Below, piece by piece: positions 31,178 through 40,449 of a stretch of DNA of 64,000 nucleotides (its first letter is position 1; the number at the start of each line of letters is the position of its first letter). Location of the stretch: positions 38,035 to 102,034 of IMG/VR virus record IMGVR_UViG_3300044946_000220; one strand, written 5' to 3'. Below the pieces are notes generated by a model, which worked only from the letters and a program-made list of their open reading frames with translations, did not search any database and had not been told where the DNA came from. A program made the position numbers and the translations under genes. Source of the DNA: a virus.

Positions 31178-32059
31178 ATGGCTCTCACTACTACAATTTC
31201 GGTTCAGGACGGCGCCTCCGCCGCAGTGAACCTTGCGGCGAACGTCTCGGCGAATGTTACGCCGGGCAACACTCTGGTCATCGCGCCCCAGGTGTCCACT
31301 GGATTCATTCAGTGGACCGTCACTCTTCAGAGTGACTACGGGCCCCTCAATGGGTTTACGCAGACCTTCCCCGGCCCGCTGTTTTCTCTCAGCCTGCCGC
31401 TTCCGCAACAGCCCTGTCGGCTGATCGTCACCAGCGAAGCGACGGACGGGAACAACATCTGGCAGACCACCAACATCCTTTACAACTACGCGCGCACCGG
31501 CGTTACCTCGCACTCGGCCCGACTCGTCGGGACTCTTGCGGTGACGATCGCCAATGCGAACGTTGTGTTCGACGGCGTTGCCGCAGCGCAGGGCGACGAG
31601 GTTCTGCTTGTGAACCAAGCGAACGGCGTGCAAAACGGTTTGTACGTCGTTGGCGTGCCCACGTCCAACGTCGCAGCGCTCACGCGTCCTGCTGATTACG
31701 GCAGCGGCCAGGTGCTCAAGGCGCCGGTTGTTTTCGAGATCAGCGAAGGCTCCTCCTTCTCCAATAGCACTTGGAAGATTACGTCTGCCAACGCTGTCAC
31801 GGTCGATACGTCGAACGTGCAGATCTACCCGCGTATGCTCAAGGGAGCCATTGCCAACGTCGCTTCGGCCAACGCCGCTGCGAACGTCACCGGCCTGTGG
31901 ATCCTGTCGAACACGTCCGTTGTTCTCGTGCAGTCCAACACGGCCGCCAACGCGGCCACGTACGTGAGTGCGAACGTCGGAAATGCGGCCAACGCCGGGT
32001 ACTTTACTGTACTCAGCACGGCAAACGCGGCCGGCACATGGCTGCTTATGAATTGGTAG
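31178..32059 (+). CDS. Beta-rich structural protein, 293 aa
   Basis: ATG 31178 with an AAGGA site. Contains LTRPADYGSGQVLKAPVVFE and, earlier, VVFDGVAAAQGDEVLLVNQ followed by QNGLYVVG: a motif found in many phage virion proteins near heads and tails. The C-terminal third is Ala/Asn-rich repeats (NVASANAAANV). Probably a virion protein, perhaps a head fibre or decoration; location not shown. Confidence 0.65.
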   Translation: MALTTTISVQDGASAAVNLAANVSANVTPGNTLVIAPQVSTGFIQWTVTLQSDYGPLNGFTQTFPGPLFSLSLPLPQQPCRLIVTSEATDGNNIWQTTNILYNYARTGVTSHSARLVGTLAVTIANANVVFDGVAAAQGDEVLLVNQANGVQNGLYVVGVPTSNVAALTRPADYGSGQVLKAPVVFEISEGSSFSNSTWKITSANAVTVDTSNVQIYPRMLKGAIANVASANAAANVTGLWILSNTSVVLVQSNTAANAATYVSANVGNAANAGYFTVLSTANAAGTWLLMNW

Positions 32060-32132
32060 GGTGATGTAGGTAAACACACTGCGTGGTCGCAAGACTGCGC
32101 AGTAGTTTGCTTCCAACTTCGTCAGGTAATCG

Positions 32133-32882
32133 ATGCCCGCTACCGTAAGCCTAGATTCAATGATGACGTCCGCCATACAGCGGGCAGGCATTGAAAACTT
32201 AGTGGCAGAGACAAACAGCGTCATCACCAAGCCAGAGCTGCGCGGGTACTTCAACGAGGCTTTGGCTGAGACGTATGACCTTCTGATTGCTGCGCGTGCA
32301 CAGGAGTTCTATCGCAAAGACTTCGTCTTCACCACGACCGGCAACCAGGCGGTATACCCGCTTCCGTCTGACTTCTACGAGCTTCTGTCCGTAGACATAC
32401 AGCTGGGCGCCAACGTTGTGCTGTCCGCGAAGCCGTACATGGAGAGCGAGCGAAACGCGTATAGGGTATATAGTGGCTGGTTCTACTATACCCCCGTCAT
32501 GTTTCGTTTGCTTGGAAACCCAGATACGACTGGCGCAACCCTGCAGGCGCCGATGATCTCATTCATACCTGCACCGAGCACCCTTACCGAGGTGGTCCTC
32601 CACTACATGCCCGCGTTCCGCGTGTTCCTCACCGACGGTTCCGAGGATAAGAACGTCTTCGACGGAGTGAACGCGTGGGAGGGCCACGCCATCTGGAACG
32701 TCGCCGCCATGTGCCTTGAGAAGCTAAAGCAGGACTCCGGTTTCGCTCGCGCACAGGTGGAGCGGTACACGAAGCGCATTGAAGCACTCGCACCAGATCG
32801 CCACGCCGGAGATCCAGAGCGAGTCCACGACTCGCTAAGCGACATCGACGGCGGTGCGTTCGGCTGGAACGGTTTGGCCTAG
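32133..32882 (+). CDS. Head-tail adaptor (T7 gp11-like), 249 aa
   Basis: ATG 32133. Alpha-helical ends with a beta core: FNEALAETYDLLIAARAQEF, QAVYPLPSDFYELLSVDI and EGHAIWNVAAMCLEKL follow the pattern of podoviral adaptor or gatekeeper proteins that bind below the portal. Lies between capsid and the long tail protein as expected. Its stop shares the tetranucleotide CTAG with the stop of the convergent leftward gene. Confidence 0.75.
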   Translation: MPATVSLDSMMTSAIQRAGIENLVAETNSVITKPELRGYFNEALAETYDLLIAARAQEFYRKDFVFTTTGNQAVYPLPSDFYELLSVDIQLGANVVLSAKPYMESERNAYRVYSGWFYYTPVMFRLLGNPDTTGATLQAPMISFIPAPSTLTEVVLHYMPAFRVFLTDGSEDKNVFDGVNAWEGHAIWNVAAMCLEKLKQDSGFARAQVERYTKRIEALAPDRHAGDPERVHDSLSDIDGGAFGWNGLA

Positions 32883-33070
32883 ATCGGCGTCGCGGCCACC
32901 TTGCACGTCCACCAGCAGCCGACGCCTTGATCGCACACGCAAACGGCCTTGGCCTTTGCGCCGCACGCAGGCGGATTGTCGTCGCAACCCGTTGCCGCTC
33001 CATCGGCTCTACTTGACAGCGTAACGAAGCCCAACACGGCCAACGCAAGCACTACAGCAATCTTCTTCAT
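32879..33070 (-). CDS. Secreted protein with one Cys module, 63 aa
   Basis: Leftward, ATG 33070. Signal peptide MKKIAVVLALAVLGFVTLSS, cleaved near Ala-Asp-Gly-Ala. The mature part has one module C-x6-C-x7-C-x-C-x5-C-x3-C, ending VGCWWTC, likely three disulfides. The adjacent gene has three more copies. Export to the periplasm or cell surface is expected. Function unknown; part of a moron-like cassette opposite to the late genes. Confidence 0.7.
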   Translation of the reverse strand: MKKIAVVLALAVLGFVTLSSRADGAATGCDDNPPACGAKAKAVCVCDQGVGCWWTCKVAATPI

Positions 33071-33084
33071 GGACGCATCCTCCA

Positions 33085-33534
33085 TTACAACGGGCACTCC
33101 CACGAACAGCCAGCCTTCTCGCTGCATGAGCACGACGGGTGCAGTCCAGCGAAGCACTTCACGCTGGGCGCCTCTCGGCATGTCTTGTACACCGGCGGCG
33201 ATGGCGGCGGCTTCGGACAGGCCCACCAGCAACCCACACTTGGATCGCATTCGCAGTTGGCCGGCTTCGTGAACTGGTCATCGCAATACGGGCGCGTCGT
33301 TCCGCACGTAAACTCGGCGGTGGTCATGCACGCCCACTTACAGCCAGCCCCCGGCAGGCAATCGCAAAGCGGTTTTTCGTCACGCCAGCACTTGGCCTTT
33401 GGCTTCCCGGCACACTGGCCATACTCGTCGTTCGGGTCTTTTCCGCCAGCAGCGTAAGCCGTCGCCTCCTCTCCTGACGTAGCGAACGCCAGCCCGACCG
33501 CCGCCAGCGCCGCCGCAACCACTAGCTTCTTCAT
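33085..33534 (-). CDS. Secreted protein with three Cys modules, 149 aa
   Basis: Leftward, ATG 33534. Signal peptide MKKLVVAAALAAVGLAFATS. Three modules with the spacing C-x6/7-C-x7/9-C-x-C-x5-C-x3-C, whose ends read AGCKWAC, VGCWWAC and AGCSWEC; a Pro-rich linker separates modules 2 and 3. Each module probably folds with three disulfides. It may bind a surface ligand or block a receptor. No known family comes to mind. Confidence 0.72.
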   Translation of the reverse strand: MKKLVVAAALAAVGLAFATSGEEATAYAAGGKDPNDEYGQCAGKPKAKCWRDEKPLCDCLPGAGCKWACMTTAEFTCGTTRPYCDDQFTKPANCECDPSVGCWWACPKPPPSPPVYKTCREAPSVKCFAGLHPSCSCSEKAGCSWECPL

Positions 33535-33547
33535 GATCCGTCTCCCT

Positions 33548-33949
33548 CTACCTGCAGATAGCGCTGTTCGGTGCGGTCAATCCAGACGCGCAGGTTGTTC
33601 CACGCGCACAGACGCAAATCGCCTCGCCTGGCTCAAACCTGACGTTCAATTCGTCCTGAGTGGCGCCGTCAATGGTTGTTACGGCAAACACAGCGCCTGC
33701 GGCGGACATGGGCTCGTCGTTCGGGGCGGCATCGGTAGGCACTGCCCCAACGAATTCCTTGGTGGCAACAATGGTCGCGTTTTCGCAAGTAAACCAGTCG
33801 CCATACACAGCGTAAGACGGGCAGGTTCCCGCGTAGATCCCGCTGTCCCCGTACTCGGGATCGAAGCCCGCAGGCTGAGCGGAAAACTCGCTGGTGCATC
33901 CGGCAGACATGAGCGCGATGAGCGCAATGGCAATGCGTTTCATGTTCAT
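33548..33949 (-). CDS. Small lipoprotein, 133 aa
   Basis: Leftward, ATG 33949 (ATG 33943 also possible). Lipobox LMSAGC with Cys 18 as lipid anchor. The mature part is acidic and beta-like with Cys pairs (GTCPSYAVYGDWFTCEN, CVCARGTTC, ICR). Likely attached to an outer-surface or periplasmic membrane leaflet. Together with its neighbours it fits a lysogenic-conversion or superinfection-exclusion cassette. Confidence 0.7.
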   Translation of the reverse strand: MNMKRIAIALIALMSAGCTSEFSAQPAGFDPEYGDSGIYAGTCPSYAVYGDWFTCENATIVATKEFVGAVPTDAAPNDEPMSAAGAVFAVTTIDGATQDELNVRFEPGEAICVCARGTTCASGLTAPNSAICR

Positions 33950-33956
33950 TCTCCCG

Positions 33957-34151
33957 TTATCGTTGCCAGCTTACGACACATCCCCAGTGTGGCGGGTTCC
34001 CGTGCGCCGTATCGAAAATGCACATGAGTTCCGTTTTGGGCGGACACTTGGGCTCCGGCTCCCAGCACCAGCCGCCCGCCGCCGCGTCCTCGGTTGACGC
34101 CAGCACGCAAACCACCAGCGCCAGCACCACGGTCGCCACCATCTTCTTCAT
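33957..34151 (-). CDS. Small secreted Cys-containing protein, 64 aa
   Basis: Leftward, ATG 34151. A signal peptide of the same MKKxVAxxxLAL type as its neighbours is followed by GGWCWEPEPKCPP and a short mature part with four Cys in all. It is the first gene of the leftward cassette, so its promoter should lie in 34152-34205, between it and the divergent late gene. Function unknown. Confidence 0.65.
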   Translation of the reverse strand: MKKMVATVVLALVVCVLASTEDAAAGGWCWEPEPKCPPKTELMCIFDTAHGNPPHWGCVVSWQR

Positions 34152-34205
34152 GTCGTCCACCGCCTTCTACACGCAGTCTAAGCACGTGCTTGGCTCTGTC
34201 AACTG

Positions 34206-34922
34206 GTGCGCGTGACTTCTGTCGTAAAAGCTACGCCGCGGGCCAGGACCAGCATCCTGACGCCACAGACGTCCACGGCGCCTCGCGCCAACGGGCAGGT
34301 GGGTTCCAAGGACACTGCTTTCTCTAACGAGCTGCAGCCTGTCCCGCCGCTTCACCTGGATCCGCAGGAGATCACGCCGGAAAACCTGCAAAAGCAGTTT
34401 ATGGACGCGTACGAGACGCTTCGGCGCGCTACGCTTCCCATGCGGCAGAACCCGGCTTCGGCGCCTAGCCACAGCCGCGGTATTCAGTGCACCGGCACGC
34501 CGGCACAGCCACAGATCATCCTTGTCCCCCATGCGCTCGGTCGCCCGTACACCGGCGCACATCCGGTGCGAAACCAGGGCGCCCCCTTTGTTGGCTCTGA
34601 AACGGTCCCTGGCGCGGTTGCGCACATCACCCTGGCCAACGGGGGCTCCGGCTACACGACGCCTCCAACGGTCTCTGTAAGCGGCGGCGGAGGCAATGGC
34701 GTCACGGCCGAGGCGGTGCTGGCCGACGGCGCGGTGTCCTACGTGAAGCTCAACGGCGCCGGGCAGAATCACACAAGCCCTCCGCAGGTTTCTTTCAGCG
34801 GTGGAGGCGGAACTGGAGCGGTGGCGAATGCCGTGCTGCCGCCCAGTTTTGACGCAACCAAGTTCGCTCAGTTCAGCACGACGAGTACCACGACGGCAGA
34901 CTTCCAACTTTTCGGAGATTAG
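34206..34922 (+). CDS. Virion protein with GSGYT/SGGGG beta repeats, 238 aa
   Basis: GTG 34206 (GTG 34212 possible). The N-terminal half is Pro/Gln-rich and helical (ITPENLQKQFMDAYETLRRA). The C-terminal half has two copies of a Gly-rich unit (GGSGYTTPPTVSVSGGGGNG, and HTSPPQVSFSGGGGTG). Such repeats are frequent in phage tail and fibre proteins, and the next tail protein carries the same unit. Likely structural. Its stop overlaps the HNH gene start. Confidence 0.6.
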   Translation: MRVTSVVKATPRARTSILTPQTSTAPRANGQVGSKDTAFSNELQPVPPLHLDPQEITPENLQKQFMDAYETLRRATLPMRQNPASAPSHSRGIQCTGTPAQPQIILVPHALGRPYTGAHPVRNQGAPFVGSETVPGAVAHITLANGGSGYTTPPTVSVSGGGGNGVTAEAVLADGAVSYVKLNGAGQNHTSPPQVSFSGGGGTGAVANAVLPPSFDATKFAQFSTTSTTTADFQLFGD

Positions 34923-35593
34923 TGGCCGCCGCGAAGCCAAAGATATCCGAAGAGGAGCGACTTCAGAAGAATCGCGAATACCAGGCCGCATGGTACGCGA
35001 AGCTGACGCCCGAAAAGAAGGCGGAGCGCTTTGAGGCCAGCTACGCACGCAAACGCGCCAAGGGCGGCAGATCTGCCGAGGAGAAGGCTGCGCGGCGCGA
35101 ATATGAGCGCAAAGCTGCTGCTGAGCGTACCGCGGAAGAGAGGGCCAGGCGGGCGGCAAAGTCCAGAGAGTACTACCCGCGTTACCCGAAGCGCACGCGC
35201 AAGCTTAGCCCAGAGCAAAGAGAAAAGAACAACAGTCTGGCTCGCGCGCGCGGACGAACGTACACCGCCGAACAGAAGGAACGAAAGGCCGCGTACTTGA
35301 AGGAGTACCTTGCTAGCAAGAAGGAGAAAACCTACGCAGGTCATCTTGCGCGCAAATACGGCATGACCGCCAGCGACTATGCCAAGGCGCTAGAGGCGCA
35401 GGGCGGTGTGTGCGCGCTGTGCGGTGGGGTGAACTCTGACGGCAAACGTATTTTCGTAGACCACTCTCACGAAACGGGCAAAGTGCGCGCACTGCTGTGC
35501 AGGCTGTGTAATCTGGCCATCGGCTCAATGAGAGAAGACCCGGCTCTGATGCGCAGGGCGGCGGACTACGTAGAGAGCTGGGCAAAACTGTGA
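34922..35593 (+). CDS. Endonuclease VII-type HNH nuclease, 223 aa
   Basis: GTG 34922 overlaps the previous TAG. The first 120 residues are extremely basic and helical. The C-terminal domain has the endonuclease VII pattern: CALCGG, VDHSHETGKVRALLCRLCN and a final helix with AIGSMREDPALM. The two Cys pairs bind zinc; His/Asn/Asp cut DNA. Unlike the other HNH genes it is in the late-gene orientation, overlapping both neighbours, so it may serve the phage (debranching DNA during packaging) or be a homing gene adapted to the operon. Confidence 0.85.
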   Translation: MAAAKPKISEEERLQKNREYQAAWYAKLTPEKKAERFEASYARKRAKGGRSAEEKAARREYERKAAAERTAEERARRAAKSREYYPRYPKRTRKLSPEQREKNNSLARARGRTYTAEQKERKAAYLKEYLASKKEKTYAGHLARKYGMTASDYAKALEAQGGVCALCGGVNSDGKRIFVDHSHETGKVRALLCRLCNLAIGSMREDPALMRRAADYVESWAKL

Positions 35594-38500
35594 GTAAGTC
35601 CCCGGCGGCGCCGGAATTTAGTATCATTGATATAAGCCTGGGGACAGGCCTCTCCCAGAAGTGGGACCCTCGGCTGCTGCCTTTGGGCCAAAGCGCTACT
35701 GCCACCAACCTTCTGGCATCCAAGCAGGGTAGCTTCAACAAGACGCAAGGATTTTCGACTCTCTCCTCCACCGATCCCGAAACCTCCGTCTCCGCCCTCG
35801 GCATCTCCCGCCTTACCTCGAAGGACTACGGCCTCGTAGCGGTTGCGGACGCCAACCCAGGCGGCGAATCGTGCGTTTGGTCTTACGACGAAGCTGGCAA
35901 CAACCTCTTCCTGAATGACAGGATCAGCGAAGTCTACATCCCGCCGACGGACACGGTGCTCGCTCAGAGCGACACGCCTGATGAACTGGACACGTGCGTC
36001 TGCCAGCTTCCAGGTTCGCCGTACGAACTACACGTGGGCCTCTTTGCCGACGGCCTGATCTACTACTCGGTCACACAAGCTACGGTGGAGGTTGGTACCA
36101 CTTCGGTTTCCCGCTCCTTCGTAGTGCCTACTTCCGGCGTTACCGTCCTCGATTCGCTGGGCCACACGTACGCCGCACCCAAGGTCATTCTCGTTGACAA
36201 CCAGGCCGTGCTTACGGTTGCGGACGCTGCCGGGGGCACAATCTACGGCACGAGCCTAGACATGCTGCAGCCGTGGCAGGGCTGGACGATTGCACGGACG
36301 CTCACCACGACAGCCGCGCAGCCAGCGTTTCCAGGCATCTCATTCGGCAACAACCCGACCGGCGTCTACGACACGTGCACGATCGACGACACGCCTTCCA
36401 GCGCGATCTTCCTTCTGGCGTACTTCAACACCAGCAACCTCTTCGTCATACAGCAGTTTGACAACACCTTCGGCGCGCTGTCCGTAGGCACGATCGCCGA
36501 TGCCGCCCTGTCCGGTAAGCTGCCAACGGCTATTGCGGTGCGTGCCAACATTTCGGACGGCGCCGCCTGGATTGCCTACGCGTACTGGTCCAACGGCTCG
36601 ACGACGCAGCCCACGACGACGGTCAACGCCGCCGCGCTGGTGTACCCGAGCCTTGCCGCGTCCTTCTCCACGCCATGCGTACTTGCCGGTGGCCTGACGA
36701 ACGGCAACAACTTCTACCCGCCGCCGCAGCTGATCGATATCAAGCCGGTTCCTGGCACGGTCAACGGCTTCGGCGACACGCAACAGGTTGTCTGGAGTCC
36801 GCCCCCGCTGCCGCGCTCTGGTGTGACGTCATACGCCTCTCCGGTAACGATCGGCGCCAACGAGTACAACAGCGACATCAGCTTTCCTTCCTCCTTCAAC
36901 ACGCCATGCGCCGCCATATTCCAGGCGGCCTGTTACCCGTTCTTCGGCGCCACCCAGCTGCACCATAACCAGCCGCGCTGGACGAACGGTGCCACGCTGG
37001 CCTCGCGCATGGCGGTGATTACGGATCCGCTGGGGGCCGCACACGCGTACCTAGCCGGCTGGATCCCGAGCAGCAACCTGATCCCAGGCGCCGACTCGCT
37101 ACAAAACTTCCAGGTGACTAATCCTGGTGGCGGGTACGCTATCAACGTCAACACCTCGTCAAACACTACACCGAATATCATTCAGGTTGCCTATCCGCCT
37201 CAGATCATATTCGACAACGCCGGCACGGGCGGCAGCGGCGCACAGGCTACGGTTGCCGTCAGCACTACGCCTGGCGCCACGTTTGGGCAAATCGTTGGGG
37301 TCGACGAAATCAGTGGCGGCTCAGGCTACACGTCGAAGCCTACCGTAAATGGTGGCTTCTCCGGCACGTTGGGCGCCGGTACGGCATCGTTTGGGACCGG
37401 GTTCTCTGGGACCGTAACCTATGGGTCGCTGGGCAACTTTATCGACGCCGCCGTTGTCTCCGGGGGCACCGGCTACAACACCGTGCCGAACTCCGTGCCG
37501 ATCATCCTAACGGCGCTGTCGGCACTCGACGTGACTGGGTTTTTCGGATATGCCGTAGTGAACGCTGCCGGCGTGATCGCTGGCATCAGCGTCGTGTCAC
37601 AGGGAGTGGCGGACGCGCCTGGGACATACTCCATTACGGACGCCACTGGCGGATTCTCTGGCACGATTTCATACGACCTTGCCGAAGTCACTTCGCAGGA
37701 CATCCAGGGCACCTTCTACCTGTTCTGTATGGACACGTTTTCGGACGCGACCTCGCCGAACGGGCTTGGCGGTACCGGCAACGTACCGCTTCGCATGTGC
37801 GGCCTCTGGCGCCCCCGCCTCGGCAAGATCGGCATGTTTGCGACGGCTCATGTCCTGCCACACCTGGTGGCAAACCCCAACGCCAGCGCTACGGGCAACC
37901 TATTCCAGACGGACTTGCCGATCGACGTCTCCTCCCTGGAGGCCGTAGGCACTGCGTGCAGCGCGGACTTTGGCAACGAGTACAGCTACCATGCCGACGA
38001 GCTGGGCGGCCTTGTGGGCTTCGCTGGCGGCCTCCCGTGCCTCTACGACGGTTGCCGCACCGCCGACTACGCCTTCCCTTACTACCCAGAGAACGTCGTC
38101 CAGGCGCCCAACTCGCCCAGCACGGTGGCCATTGGCGCCAACATACCGTCAGGCACGTACCAGTACATCGCGATCTATACGCGCAAGGACTCGCAAGGAA
38201 ACATCCATCGGTCCGGCCGCAGCGTAGCCGCAACCGTCTCGCTTCCCACAGGCGCGGGGCCGTACCTGGTCACGCTGAACGTCCCGACGATGGGCTACAG
38301 CACAGCTCAGCGAGGGCTTTCCGCCGAGGACGTAGCGCTGGGCATCCCGCTGGGGCCTGCCGAGACGGTGGAACTTTACCGCACGGAAAACGGTGGCACC
38401 AACTTCCACAGCATTCGCCCATGGACTGTGCCAGGTCAGTTGCCCGTTACGACGTTCCCAGCCAACAGCCTGTCTGTTCCATTCGTCCAGATCCAGGACG

Positions 38501-39699
38501 GCATCACCGACGCAGACCTCGTCAACAACCCGCTCCTGTACGGAGACGGAAGCGACGGAATCACCCCCGGCAGCATCGTTGACAACCTTTGCCCTCCTCC
38601 GCTTCAGGGCCTCATCACACACAAGCAGCGCTGGTGGGGCTACGACGGCAATCAGGTTTGGTACACCAAGGCCTGGACGGACGGCGAAGGCCCCGGCTGG
38701 AATGAGCTGTTCGCTTTCTCCGTAGACGACGGGCCCGGCAACATCACCGCGCTTGCCACGATGGACGAGCGTCTGTTCATCTTCAAGCGAGACCGTATCT
38801 TTTATGTTACGGGTGACGGGCCAGACGACAACGGAAGCCAGCAAGACCTGCAGCCGCCACAGCGCGTGCAAAGCGACGTTGGTTGTATCAACTGGCGCAG
38901 CGTTATCGGAACGCCCGCGGGCCTGTGGTTCCAGTCGGACAACGGCCTGTACGTCATGACGCGCAAGCTGGAAGTGCAGCCCTCCGGCAAGTTCGTAGAG
39001 GACACGCTTGCGGCGTATCCGGACATCACTTCTGCCACGCTGGACATGCGCAACGGACTGGTGGTTTTCACAGCCAACGGACCTTCGCCAACCGTGCCGG
39101 GAGATACGATTGGGACTCTGATCCTTTACAGCTGGGTCCTCGACACCTGGTCCACTGGCGTCCTGAACTCCGGAGATTCACTAGCTCCCGAGTTGGAGAG
39201 TGCGGTTCTTTCTGGCCCAAGCTTGGCGTATACCACGACGGATGGTGTTTCAGCTATATACCGTCAGACCACAGGCACTGGCGCTGGCTCCTACTTTGTG
39301 AACGGACAGTATCAATCTCTGGACTGGGTCTCGCCGTGGACACACTCTCCATCGCCACAGGGCTGGATGCGAGCGGAGATGATCAACCTTCTGTGGGACG
39401 ATCCGGATCCTCACGCACTTACGGTTCAGGTGGCGTACAATTATTCCAACGTGTGGGTAGATTCATGGACCGTTGGTGCCACGTCGCAGGCCGCAAGGAC
39501 GACGCCGTTGGTTCAATGGCAGTTCCAGCCGACGGTCACTCAGATAGAAAGCCTCAGAATACGAGTAACAGACGCAGCTGACGCTACGGTACCACCCATA
39601 TCCGGTGAAGGCCCCACGCTTATTGGCGTGTCGCTTCAGTACGTTGACTTGGGCGGAAATATGCGCTTCTCGATCAGTCAGAGAGGCTCTGCTCCATGA
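35590..39699 (+). CDS. Tail tubular/nozzle protein, T7 gp12-like, 1369 aa
   Basis: GTG 35590. Opening IIDISLGTGLSQKWDPRLLP resembles the start of podoviral tail-tube B proteins, and the C-terminal third (QRWWGYDGNQVWYTKAW, LATMDERLFIFKRDRIFYVTGDG, VIGTPAGLWFQSDNGLYVMTR) has the repeated strands of their beta-propeller. Much longer than T7 gp12 (about 800): residues about 500-760 carry an insertion with Gly-rich GGSGYTS repeats. It forms the channel below the adaptor. Its 3' end overlaps an antisense HNH gene. Confidence 0.8.
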   Translation: MSKSPAAPEFSIIDISLGTGLSQKWDPRLLPLGQSATATNLLASKQGSFNKTQGFSTLSSTDPETSVSALGISRLTSKDYGLVAVADANPGGESCVWSYDEAGNNLFLNDRISEVYIPPTDTVLAQSDTPDELDTCVCQLPGSPYELHVGLFADGLIYYSVTQATVEVGTTSVSRSFVVPTSGVTVLDSLGHTYAAPKVILVDNQAVLTVADAAGGTIYGTSLDMLQPWQGWTIARTLTTTAAQPAFPGISFGNNPTGVYDTCTIDDTPSSAIFLLAYFNTSNLFVIQQFDNTFGALSVGTIADAALSGKLPTAIAVRANISDGAAWIAYAYWSNGSTTQPTTTVNAAALVYPSLAASFSTPCVLAGGLTNGNNFYPPPQLIDIKPVPGTVNGFGDTQQVVWSPPPLPRSGVTSYASPVTIGANEYNSDISFPSSFNTPCAAIFQAACYPFFGATQLHHNQPRWTNGATLASRMAVITDPLGAAHAYLAGWIPSSNLIPGADSLQNFQVTNPGGGYAINVNTSSNTTPNIIQVAYPPQIIFDNAGTGGSGAQATVAVSTTPGATFGQIVGVDEISGGSGYTSKPTVNGGFSGTLGAGTASFGTGFSGTVTYGSLGNFIDAAVVSGGTGYNTVPNSVPIILTALSALDVTGFFGYAVVNAAGVIAGISVVSQGVADAPGTYSITDATGGFSGTISYDLAEVTSQDIQGTFYLFCMDTFSDATSPNGLGGTGNVPLRMCGLWRPRLGKIGMFATAHVLPHLVANPNASATGNLFQTDLPIDVSSLEAVGTACSADFGNEYSYHADELGGLVGFAGGLPCLYDGCRTADYAFPYYPENVVQAPNSPSTVAIGANIPSGTYQYIAIYTRKDSQGNIHRSGRSVAATVSLPTGAGPYLVTLNVPTMGYSTAQRGLSAEDVALGIPLGPAETVELYRTENGGTNFHSIRPWTVPGQLPVTTFPANSLSVPFVQIQDGITDADLVNNPLLYGDGSDGITPGSIVDNLCPPPLQGLITHKQRWWGYDGNQVWYTKAWTDGEGPGWNELFAFSVDDGPGNITALATMDERLFIFKRDRIFYVTGDGPDDNGSQQDLQPPQRVQSDVGCINWRSVIGTPAGLWFQSDNGLYVMTRKLEVQPSGKFVEDTLAAYPDITSATLDMRNGLVVFTANGPSPTVPGDTIGTLILYSWVLDTWSTGVLNSGDSLAPELESAVLSGPSLAYTTTDGVSAIYRQTTGTGAGSYFVNGQYQSLDWVSPWTHSPSPQGWMRAEMINLLWDDPDPHALTVQVAYNYSNVWVDSWTVGATSQAARTTPLVQWQFQPTVTQIESLRIRVTDAADATVPPISGEGPTLIGVSLQYVDLGGNMRFSISQRGSAP

Positions 39700-40411
39700 C
39701 CGCTATGAGCGACCCTATTTCCCGCAACGCTTCGTCCGTCATGCCGCGCTTACGGATTGCATACTTGGCCACACGTAGTAGCGCTGCGGCGTCATCGGAA
39801 ACCTGTCCGATGGCCCTATTACACGCCGAGTGCAGCAATCCTCGTACGCAATTCCCGCAGGTTTTCCTCTTTGAGTCACAGCACGAGTGGTCATGATCGA
39901 CCTCAACAGTCATCGGGCCCCTGCCTCCCGCAATCATCGGCAGGTGGCAGGCGTCGCAGAGGCCCATCTGACGCTTCCACATGGCGTCTATGTCCAGTCC
40001 AAATCGGGACCTGTATCTGTTGCTGCGTTCCTTTTTCAACACGGCGGCCCGCTCCTTATCGTTGCGCCTCGCCGTCTGCGCAACGCTGGAGCATTGTTTA
40101 CACCAACACTCAAGACCAGAAGCCGTGCCTATGTTTTTTCCGAAGTCGTCTGATGACTTCGTTTCCCCGCACTTGGGGCATAACTTCTCTTTTACGGTGA
40201 CGCCAGGCAGTTCACCGGCCAGCCTCTTCGCTTTCACCACCTGCCGCCACTCCCTTGTTCTCTCGCTTGCATGCTTTCGGCAGTAGTGAGCGCGGCCAAA
40301 TTCGCCGCCACGCTGTGGACTGAACTCTTCTACTGGTTTACGGAAACCGCACATGTTGCACATCTTCAGAACCGGCGTCGACTCACCGAACAAGTCTGTT
40401 TGCTCCGTCAT
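39674..40411 (-). CDS. Endonuclease VII-type HNH nuclease, antisense, 245 aa
   Basis: Leftward, ATG 40411, preceded at 8 bases by CAATCGAAC. An in-frame GTG 40417 would leave only two bases after the motif. Three Cys clusters (CNMCGF, CPKCGETKSSDDFG, CDACHL), then VEVDHDHSC...CVRGLLHSACNRAIG: a full endonuclease VII HNH core with zinc sites, preceded by zinc-ribbon DNA-binding units. It overlaps the tail gene end by 26 bases. Probably a free-standing homing endonuclease. Confidence 0.85.
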   Translation of the reverse strand: MTEQTDLFGESTPVLKMCNMCGFRKPVEEFSPQRGGEFGRAHYCRKHASERTREWRQVVKAKRLAGELPGVTVKEKLCPKCGETKSSDDFGKNIGTASGLECWCKQCSSVAQTARRNDKERAAVLKKERSNRYRSRFGLDIDAMWKRQMGLCDACHLPMIAGGRGPMTVEVDHDHSCCDSKRKTCGNCVRGLLHSACNRAIGQVSDDAAALLRVAKYAIRKRGMTDEALREIGSLIAVMEQSLSD

Positions 40412-40419
40412 AAACACGC

Positions 40420-40428
40420 GTTCGATTG
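40420..40428 (-). promoter_or_regulatory. CAATCGAAC start-associated motif (HNH gene at 40411)
   Basis: CAATCGAAC on the minus strand, exactly 8 bases before ATG 40411, with no Shine-Dalgarno sequence between. Confidence 0.4.
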
Positions 40429-40449
40429 ACGCGACCCAGGTATACTGAC

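Noticed and set aside
31175-32254. 359-codon minus-strand frame opposite the structural and adaptor genes
   Set aside because: Arg/Val/His-rich shadow; both plus-strand genes are well supported.
37797-38582. 261-codon frame inside the long tail gene
   Set aside because: Arg/Pro/His-rich out-of-frame reading of the tail protein; no independent start signal.
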